Below are positions 9,539 to 15,235 of a stretch of 15,235 nucleotides of DNA, one piece after another. The DNA comes from Cyclostephanos tholiformis. Its lineage: Eukaryota; Bacillariophyta; Thalassiosirophyceae; Thalassiosirales; Thalassiosiraceae. Location: the NCBI GenBank assembly GCA_036939975.1, contig JALLPB010000828.1:1-15235 (forward strand). Direction: 5' to 3'. The notes beneath the pieces are model-generated. The model worked only from the letters and a program-made list of their open reading frames with translations. It was not told where the DNA came from and searched no databases. The position numbers and the translations under genes are program-made. Each line of letters starts with the position of its first letter. Positions within the stretch are counted from its first letter, which is position 1.

Positions 9539-9975
9539 TCGTCGTATTCAAAGTCATCATACTCCGTGGAACGATGATGCGACAAAATGCGCACGACGCT
9601 CCTCGTCCTCCTCCTCCTCCTGACCCCCCTCCCCCCCCGCCACGCCGGACGAGCGCGAACGTCGCCTTGCGGCCGATGTCCGTAATTTTCGCCAAGATCA
9701 ATGTCGACAACGCGGGGTGGGGATGTCCTCGTCGTCGTCCGCCCCCCGATCGTCCTCGTCGTCGTCGTGGTGGTGGCTCGGCGGAGGCGGGGTACGAAGA
9801 CGACGACGAATCCCGATGTCGTCCCCGTCGAAGTCGACGATGCGAAAGGACGCCTCGTCGATGATGACGAAACCGACGACGACGACGACGACGACGTCCC
9901 GCCACCCGCCACGACGAGGACGAATTCGGGTAGGCGACGTATCAGCAGTAACGGAAGGACGAGGGGAGGCTTCAT
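6166..9975 (-). CDS. Phosphate-carrier-like SLC25 protein with 760-residue N-terminal extension, probably plastid or organelle targeted
   Basis: Five exons, 9975-8094, 7866-7105, 7022-6868, 6739-6604 and 6482-6166, with GT-AG introns of 227, 82, 128 and 121 nt; the frame is exact, 1083 aa. Residues 1-26 are hydrophobic (signal-peptide-like). Residues 144-165 are Asp/Ala-rich. Residues 222-249 are RR plus a hydrophobic stretch ending ALA. Residues 282-364 are an unrecognised domain. Four DGGxGY-type units lie at 482, 531, 578 and 623. The carrier domain spans about 768-1060, with PIDVVKTK (788), PFDAVRIR (896) and NPADVV (993). The segments GWEPTFVGFF, VPVWFVKEIPYNVFKF and SLQFFLYDSV, and a third signature lacking its Lys/Arg, match the mitochondrial phosphate carrier (SLC25A3/PiC) pattern. 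It may import phosphate into an organelle; plastid location is inferred from the N-terminus. The first in-frame ATG is at 9975; an in-frame stop lies upstream at 10006-10008. A gene finder could wrongly split it at intron 1. Confidence 0.82.
7867..8093 (-). other. Intron 1 of the phosphate-carrier-like gene
   Basis: Donor GTAAGT follows exon 1, and the acceptor CAAAAAG precedes exon 2. Splicing joins T to AC to form Tyr 628 and completes a fourth DGGRGY motif. That restored repeat is strong internal evidence for this splice. On the coding strand the intron is pyrimidine-rich, with long C runs. Read-through would meet an in-frame TGA two codons past the junction. Confidence 0.8.
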
Positions 9976-10507
9976 TTTTCTTTGGCGTTTCAAAAAATGT
10001 GATAATTATGGCGATGTTTTATAGCATTTAAAAATAATATATCATTATATCGAATCCCAAACCGACGACGACGGGGGAGTGGAGGAGCGAGGGGGAAGGA
10101 GGAGTACCACTCACCTTAACCCGCCCACCCCACCTTGTGCGAGAAACTGGACGCAAGTCGGAGAGGAGGATTTTTTAAAGGGTTGTGATTTTTTATGGTG
10201 TATGGTACTACTATCTACTACCTACAGTAAGTAGACATAATCCCTCACATATCAGAGAGACAGAAGATGATAGAAGATATGGTAGTACGATACCATGTGG
10301 TACCTATAGTAATAAATTACTTACTATACCTATTTTTGGCGCTCGGTGCAAGGGCGCGCCGGTCCCGCCGAAAAGCAGTCAAGAATCTCCAGTCTGACCA
10401 TCGTCGGTTTTTGTCAATCGTAAAATAGAGTATCCGTACGATATCAATATCTCTAATACTTCCCACTACCTGCGCTCAGACTCTGCTACCACCTCTCGCC
10501 GGTTGCC
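9976..10507. promoter_or_regulatory. Divergent (head-to-head) intergenic promoter region
   Basis: The 532 bp between the two start codons must contain both 5' UTRs and promoters. An AT-rich patch (about 10010-10052) lies closest to the minus-strand gene. Around 10197-10331 are AT-rich TAC/GTA-rich repeats, including ATGGTA-N6-TACCAT (10278-10295). At 10333-10342 TTTTTGGCGC, and at 10366-10374 CCGCCGAAA on the other strand, resemble E2F-type sites in opposite orientation. No promoter can be assigned from sequence alone. Confidence 0.45.
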
Positions 10508-13210
10508 ATGCTGCGCATCCGAGCACCGTCCATCGGGACACTGCTACCATCGTCGTCGTTGATCTCGATACGTCCGTCCCGCCCCCCGCCCCCCATCGTT
10601 GGTATCGACGACGGTAGTTGCAATCGTAGTCGGGACCGCGTCGTTTATACTCCCCGCCGCCTCTGCTGCTGCCGCAGCGTATACAACCATCGTCGCCGAC
10701 TCTCGAATGACGATGCCCGCGTCGGAGTCGTTACCGTGCGTCCGTTGTCGTCGTCGTCGTCATCATCATCATCATCATCATCCGCGAAGGACGCGGACGA
10801 TGCGATCCGTCCATCCCCGAGGAGGAGGAGCATTGCGCGCTCGACGCGATTCGCCGCCCTCGTCGAGGACCGGACGCTCCTCCCCCTCTCCCATTTCATC
10901 GCGGCATCGTCCTCATCCTCCCCCCCATACGACGTCGACGATGACGATGACGATATCGCGTTTTATCCACCCCCCGCCTCGACCATGCCGGTGGCGGCGG
11001 AATTGGGGGACGAATACGACGACGATCGCCGGAACGACGATGATGCGTTGGATTCGACCATCATCATCGCGAACGATGGAGCGTCCTACCCCCACAACGG
11101 CGCGAATGCGCGAGGGACGCCGACGTCCCACGACGCCATGGACCGACCGGATCGATGTGGCGATGTGGGTATGGGGGGGGGGGGGACGGTAACGGGAGCG
11201 GGAGCTGGAGCTGGAGCGACGGGGCACGAATGCGACGACGGACGTCGTCGCGCCCTGAAATTCCACCTTCGAACGTACGGATGTCAGATGAACGTCAACG
11301 ACACCGACATCGTGCGTTCGATACTCCTGAATCACCATCGTCGTCGCGATGGCGGTGGCGGCGACGGTCCCGACGACCCTCGGGTAGAACGTGGGACGTA
11401 CGACGACCGTGTGAACGTCGTCGTCGACGACGTGACGTCCGGGAGGGGGCCGTCGTCGTCGTCGTCGTCGTCGTCCTTGAGGTTCGTCGAGACGACCAAC
11501 GAGGTCGAGGCCGACATCCTACTGACGAATACGTGCGCCATACGGGAGAATGCCGAACAGAAGGTATGGCATCGCCTACGCGAGTTGAGATCGCACGATC
11601 GCAATTTTCCGCTTCCGTCCCCCCCGTCGCCGTCGTCGTCTCCTTCGTCGTCGTCCGGAGGCCACCGCGTCGACGACGCCGCGGTGTCCGGAACGACCGC
11701 GAAGGACCGACGCGAATCAGGACGGGGGGATGGTAAACCCAGGCGCATCATAGGCGTCCTCGGTTGCATGGCCGAGCGACTCAAGGACGACATGTTCAGG
11801 GACGGCACGGCCGATCTCGTCGTCGGTCCGGACGCGTATCGCGATCTACCCCGCCTTATCGCGATGCTCGTCGAGTCGTCGTCGTCCCACGCGCATACGA
11901 TGCCGACGGAACGCGCCGTCAACGTCCGTCTGTCGCTCGACGAGACGTACGCCTCTATAGCGCCGATACGGTCGAACCGGCAAGACGTGTCGGCGTTCGT
12001 TTCGATCATGAGGGGGTGCAACAACATGTGCTCGTACTGCGTCGTGCCGTTCACTAGGGGGAGGGAGAGGAGTAGGGAATTGGAGAGCGTCGTGGGGGAG
12101 ACGAGGCGACTTCTGGAGGAGGAGGGTATACGGGAGGTGATACTACTGGGGCAGAACGTCAATTCGTATCACGACGCGAGGGGGGGGAGGCCGAGGGGGG
12201 ACGACGACGGCGGCGGTGGCGGCACCTACCGCACGTCCAACGACGGATTCTCGAACGTGTTCCGACTGCGTCACGGGGACGGACACAGATTCGTGGACCT
12301 CTTGGAGGCGGTGTCCGATCTATCCCCGGAATTGCGCGTGCGCTTCACGTCGCCCCATCCGAAGGATTATCCCCCCCCCCTCCTCGATTTGATGGCTGAG
12401 CGTCCGAACATTTGCAAGCACCTACATATGCCGGCGCAATCGGGATCGTCGTCGGTCCTCGAACGGATGAGGAGGGGGTACACCCGAGAGGCTTACGTGG
12501 CATTGATCGAGGACGTTCGTGATATCATCCCCGACGTCGCCATCTCGAGCGATTTCATAACTGGTTTCTGCGGCGAGACGGAGTATGAGCACGACGAGAC
12601 TCTATCGCTGATGAACTCGGTGCAGTTCGATCAGGCGTTCATGTTCGCATATAGTATGAGGGAAAGGACACACGCCCACCGTACGATGGTCGACGACGTC
12701 CCCCCCGACGTGAAGAATCGCCGATTGAACGAGGTGATTGACAATTTTCGTCGAAACGTGCAAATTCGTAATGAGCGAGTAGAGATTGGAAGGCTGCGAC
12801 TGGTACTCGTTGAGGGAGAGGCAAAGAGGAGCACCGCCGAGAATAAAATGTTTTCCGGTAGAACAGACCAGAACAAGCGTGTGGTATTCGCTAGCGAGAT
12901 GTGCTGGGCCGAGGAAGAGGTCAAAAATGCAATCATTGACAAAGATAATGGACTAGAGTCATCGCTGCACGACGTCCTAGCTAGAGATGACAGCAGGCAT
13001 CTGAAAACAGTGGAATTGTCTCGAGGTGACTATGCTGTTGTGCAAATCACTGACGTTCGCGGACATACACTGAAAGGGCGAAGCCTCATGCGGTCGTCAA
13101 TAGTTGGTTTCGACCGTTTAATGAACATGAAAAAATCAGTTGAGGCCATATCGAGGCTCGCCTGGCCGGGTGAGGACGCCGGGATGAGGACGTCCAGCTG
13201 GTCAGAGTAA
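10508..13210 (+). CDS. CDK5RAP1: tRNA-2-methylthio-N6-isopentenyladenosine37 synthase, CDK5RAP1/MiaB type
   Basis: A single 900-aa exon from an ATG whose N-terminus (MLRIRAPSIG, Arg/Ser-rich, no acidic residues for 30 positions) resembles a mitochondrial presequence. The enzyme is a radical SAM methylthiotransferase that turns i6A37 of tRNAs into ms2i6A37, using two [4Fe-4S] clusters. N-terminal cluster cysteines are C259 (TYGCQMN), C343 (NTCAIRENAEQK) and C420 (LGCMAERLK). The radical SAM motif CNNMCSYC is at 504-511, followed by PFTRGRERSR. LLGQNVNSY, RFTSPHPKD, HMPAQSGSS and SSDFITGFCGETE follow the CDK5RAP1 pattern closely. A TRAM domain is at about 760-865. The protein is about 300 residues longer than usual because of a 245-residue disordered N-terminal part and inserts at about 272-323, 363-410 and 557-592, rich in Ser, Asp, Gly and Arg. 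From about 12,730 the GAC/GTC bias fades and the TRAM part is AT-richer. All catalytic residues expected for the family are present, so the gene looks functional. Confidence 0.93.
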   Translation: MLRIRAPSIGTLLPSSSLISIRPSRPPPPIVGIDDGSCNRSRDRVVYTPRRLCCCRSVYNHRRRLSNDDARVGVVTVRPLSSSSSSSSSSSSAKDADDAIRPSPRRRSIARSTRFAALVEDRTLLPLSHFIAASSSSSPPYDVDDDDDDIAFYPPPASTMPVAAELGDEYDDDRRNDDDALDSTIIIANDGASYPHNGANARGTPTSHDAMDRPDRCGDVGMGGGGTVTGAGAGAGATGHECDDGRRRALKFHLRTYGCQMNVNDTDIVRSILLNHHRRRDGGGGDGPDDPRVERGTYDDRVNVVVDDVTSGRGPSSSSSSSSLRFVETTNEVEADILLTNTCAIRENAEQKVWHRLRELRSHDRNFPLPSPPSPSSSPSSSSGGHRVDDAAVSGTTAKDRRESGRGDGKPRRIIGVLGCMAERLKDDMFRDGTADLVVGPDAYRDLPRLIAMLVESSSSHAHTMPTERAVNVRLSLDETYASIAPIRSNRQDVSAFVSIMRGCNNMCSYCVVPFTRGRERSRELESVVGETRRLLEEEGIREVILLGQNVNSYHDARGGRPRGDDDGGGGGTYRTSNDGFSNVFRLRHGDGHRFVDLLEAVSDLSPELRVRFTSPHPKDYPPPLLDLMAERPNICKHLHMPAQSGSSSVLERMRRGYTREAYVALIEDVRDIIPDVAISSDFITGFCGETEYEHDETLSLMNSVQFDQAFMFAYSMRERTHAHRTMVDDVPPDVKNRRLNEVIDNFRRNVQIRNERVEIGRLRLVLVEGEAKRSTAENKMFSGRTDQNKRVVFASEMCWAEEEVKNAIIDKDNGLESSLHDVLARDDSRHLKTVELSRGDYAVVQITDVRGHTLKGRSLMRSSIVGFDRLMNMKKSVEAISRLAWPGEDAGMRTSSWSE
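10748..10798 (+). repeat. TCG/TCA trinucleotide repeat coding for poly-Ser
   Basis: A run of TCG then TCA codons in the disordered N-terminal part of the tRNA modification enzyme encodes about 12 consecutive serines. Similar TCG runs lie at about 11452-11476 and 11632-11658. All are frame-neutral and fall in the inserts that separate conserved motifs. Confidence 0.75.
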
Positions 13211-13563
13211 AGTTAAGGATGTTTCACCACCTTGCTACGGTCATCGGCTGCTTGACATATCCGATGATATAACGACTTCTAAACTTTATGATGCATTCAT
13301 ATATGTCTTCCCTAACAACACGCCCTCTTTACGCAATAATAGCATCATTAATGATGCTTACACCTCAGAGTACTGTAATATCTCCTCGGTCAGACATCAC
13401 AAATCTCGATACACTTGTTCAACCATTGCACGAAGCATCCTAAAATATTTTGGAGTATTTGGCGCACCTGGAGAACGGACATATTATTGTTTCGTCTCTG
13501 TGACACGAGCTATAAAAACTCCTCCCTTGAGCACTTTCTTGAAGCATTTTGTTGTTATTAATT
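13211..13563. other. Convergent spacer with two inverted repeats
   Basis: This 353-bp gap lies between the 3' ends of two convergent genes and holds no ORF of note. TCATCGG (13241-13247) and CCGATGA (13261-13267) form a 7-bp stem with a 13-nt loop, 30 bp past the stop of the tRNA-modification gene. A perfect 18-bp palindrome lies at 13341-13358. They may mark 3' ends of the two transcripts; this is inference. Confidence 0.5.
13341..13358. repeat. Perfect 18-bp palindrome
   Basis: AGCATCATT directly abuts its reverse complement AATGATGCT. It sits in the middle of the convergent spacer. A symmetric protein-binding site or a shared transcript-end element is possible. Confidence 0.75.
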
Positions 13564-14967
13564 TTAATCATTTTTGCAGCCAGCATTCCGGAGCTCTTCC
13601 TTCACATCATGAATGATTTCGAGAAATCCTCGACCATATGTATCACTGGGCTCCAACGCCATGCCCTCTCCCCACTCATTCCAGGCATTGATTGCCACGA
13701 ACTGGTCCTCTGTTTGACGCTGACAACAAGCGCTGTAATAAAGTGCCGTACGCAGATTGGTTCTGAAGCGATCTAATATTCTGGACGGTGTGTCAGCTCC
13801 ATAGATAGTTGCGTCATTGTATTGCCGGCGAGGGGTATTGTCAAATGCTGTTAAGATGCCTGTCACCTCCTGACGCGTACCCGGTGCGGCCTCCTCTCGA
13901 AGACGACCCCGTTTACACCATTTTGGGATCTCGTATGTACTAACCCATGCAAGAGGGTGTGGATATGTCATACTTTGATTAAAGACGTTTTCAAGGAGAA
14001 ACAAATCAAGTGTCTGTGTTGCTTCCTTTATTATAACCGTCAAACTCGGATGCTCTTTGTTCATCGCAAAAATTTCATCGGGAGCAGCACTGCGTCCTAC
14101 AATCCAATAGATACCATCAAATCCATTCTTGATTGCCAACTTTCTCAATTCTTCAACAATCGGTAAAGCTCGCTCAATGTATTGATAGAGCAGCATGACG
14201 GGCTGGTTTTGGATCCGAATGTAGTTCTCGTGATGAAAGAATCTTGACAGCCACTGATAGTGAGTTTCAATTTCTTCTTTAGTTGGATCAAAGTATTGTT
14301 CTTGCAGAATGACAGGCGGGCAGCGAACTCGTTGTTTCCGCCGACCAACGCAGTTGGTAGGAACCGTTTGATTCACTGCATTTCCCATCCAAACATTCAC
14401 CCAACTCACCGAACACCAATTGAGGAAAAATGGGATATCGGGATGACCATCGTCTAGCATGTTAAGCAATGGCACCGCCAGATTGGGTCCCGGATGCGCC
14501 CTATCATAAAACCAATAGTGATGGTAGATGAACCCGTCGATCCCATATTTTTTAGCGAGCTCTCCCTGACGTTTTCTTGGTTCAGTGTGCGATAGATCAT
14601 AATAGCCAAGTTCGGTAGGGCGAGGTATTTCGAAGCCCTCCTTATTCAGTCTTGGTGATGCCAATAACGATACCCAGTCCGTAAAATTTACACCCCAGTT
14701 TTTGTCATTGATTGGATCTCGGTGATATTGCGGAAAATAAAGAGCTAGGATGCGAGGCATGAGGTCACGATTGAACCCGCGCCTACGAACAGAGAGGATG
14801 CGTTCTGTTGAATTCAGTCCCGCCTCTCGCTCCGGCATATCCCCGAACTCGCCTTGACTTAATACTGTAAACGGTTTCGTCGTGTGCACTTGATACAGTG
14901 CGGCCAGCAAAAAAACCATCAGCACAGAAGTTAAACGCACCAATTTAGTCGATGAAGGTGCCGCCAT
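13564..14967 (-). CDS. WbsX-type / GH99-like glycan enzyme, type II membrane protein
   Basis: A single-exon 467-aa ORF from an ATG at 14967. Residues 11-28 (RLTSVLMVFLLAALYQVH), after a short basic start, form a signal anchor, predicting a Golgi or ER lumenal catalytic domain. The WbsX family (glycosyltransferase WbsX, GH99-like TIM-barrel) pattern is clear: LALYFPQYHRDPINDKNWG at 74-92, TELGYYDLS (118), GIDGFIYHHYWFYD at 142-155, and NAWNEWGEGMALEP at 427-440, whose Glu residues 431 and 434 are candidates for catalysis. Four N-glycosylation sequons (N52, N94, N199, N330) fit a lumenal protein. In bacteria this family sits in O-antigen and capsule loci; the exact activity (transferase or hydrolase on mannose- or rhamnose-type glycans) is unsettled. 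No intron is needed, and GAC/GTC bias is absent, unlike the genes to its left. Ancient bacterial transfer is plausible. Confidence 0.88.
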   Translation of the reverse strand: MAAPSSTKLVRLTSVLMVFLLAALYQVHTTKPFTVLSQGEFGDMPEREAGLNSTERILSVRRRGFNRDLMPRILALYFPQYHRDPINDKNWGVNFTDWVSLLASPRLNKEGFEIPRPTELGYYDLSHTEPRKRQGELAKKYGIDGFIYHHYWFYDRAHPGPNLAVPLLNMLDDGHPDIPFFLNWCSVSWVNVWMGNAVNQTVPTNCVGRRKQRVRCPPVILQEQYFDPTKEEIETHYQWLSRFFHHENYIRIQNQPVMLLYQYIERALPIVEELRKLAIKNGFDGIYWIVGRSAAPDEIFAMNKEHPSLTVIIKEATQTLDLFLLENVFNQSMTYPHPLAWVSTYEIPKWCKRGRLREEAAPGTRQEVTGILTAFDNTPRRQYNDATIYGADTPSRILDRFRTNLRTALYYSACCQRQTEDQFVAINAWNEWGEGMALEPSDTYGRGFLEIIHDVKEELRNAGCKND

Positions 14968-15235
14968 TGTGCTATCGTTTCATCGGGATAAGGCAATCGC
15001 ACATGTCCGTCAGCGCAGACATCATAGGCCCCCTCTAGATTTTCTCGTTTTGTGCATTGTTACACACAGCTTAAGAGAGTGGGACTCTCTTAACTGCCAT
15101 TCGGGACTCCCAGCTGTGACGATATGCGTCACTACAAGTATGGTACTGTTGCCAGCCATCACTATGAGAGCACAGGAATTTGTTTTAAAACTTGAAATAG
15201 CCCTCGTTGTACTAGCTACACTATTCACGTACAAG
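14968..15235. promoter_or_regulatory. Upstream region of the WbsX-like gene with a strong hairpin
   Basis: The 268 bp upstream of the start codon contain TTAAGAGAGT-GGG-ACTCTCTTAA (15071-15093), a perfect 10-bp stem with a 3-nt loop. It is bracketed by CACAGC (15065-15070) and GCTGTG (15113-15118). A minus-strand open stretch (15022-15234) has no ATG and a product I do not recognise, so I treat it as non-coding. Confidence 0.45.

Noticed and set aside
9369..9905. Several overlapping Arg/Asp/Ser-rich open frames on both strands
   Set aside because: Products are homopolymer-like translations of trinucleotide repeats in other frames of the same exon.
11332..12162. Minus-strand 276-codon frame inside the tRNA methylthiotransferase gene
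   Set aside because: It is antisense to conserved catalytic motifs and has no recognisable domain; it is explained by the symmetric codon bias.
15022..15234. Minus-strand 70-codon frame at the right edge
   Set aside because: It starts without ATG, includes the hairpin arms, and its product is not recognisable; could be the tail of a gene outside, but nothing supports it.

Overview
The window looks like nuclear DNA of a secondary-plastid alga, most likely a diatom or other stramenopile. The reasons are short GT-AG introns (82-227 nt), long low-complexity Asp/Ser/Thr/Gly stretches from GAC/GTC-type trinucleotide repeats, a carrier with a long N-terminal extension that looks like a targeting region, and a bacterial-type WbsX/GH99-like protein with a eukaryotic type II membrane anchor. 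The species assignment is inference. The left end starts with 52 G, probably a sequencing or contig-end artefact.

Layout. Positions 53-3819 (+) hold three tandem mitochondrial-carrier (SLC25) genes. Copy 1 is cut by the left edge. Copy 2 carries a frameshifting deletion of about 38 bp. Copy 3 is intact, 316 aa. All three have one phase-1 intron in the same codon, inside the second carrier signature, and copies 2 and 3 share blocks of near-identical DNA that suggest gene conversion. Positions 3820-6165 are mostly AT-rich intergenic DNA with degenerate repeats, inverted repeats and two doubtful minus-strand ORFs. Positions 6166-9975 (-) encode a five-exon, 1083-aa protein: targeting-like N-terminus, acidic and low-complexity spacer, a second hydrophobic Tat-like segment, four DGGxGY beta-type repeats, and a complete phosphate-carrier-like SLC25 domain. 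The reading frame holds across all four introns. Positions 9976-10507 are a shared divergent promoter region.

Positions 10508-13210 (+) encode a single-exon 900-aa tRNA methylthiotransferase of the CDK5RAP1/MiaB type, with both cysteine triads intact and long low-complexity inserts. Positions 13211-13563 form a convergent spacer with a perfect 18-bp palindrome. Positions 13564-14967 (-) encode a 467-aa WbsX/GH99-like Golgi-type protein. The right end (14968-15235) holds its upstream region with a strong hairpin.

The genes do not form a pathway. Four of the six are membrane carriers of one superfamily: three tandem paralogues that probably move amino acids or carnitine-like substrates, and one phosphate-carrier-like protein. 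The two most unusual items are the fused PiC-like carrier and the decaying, converting tandem array.
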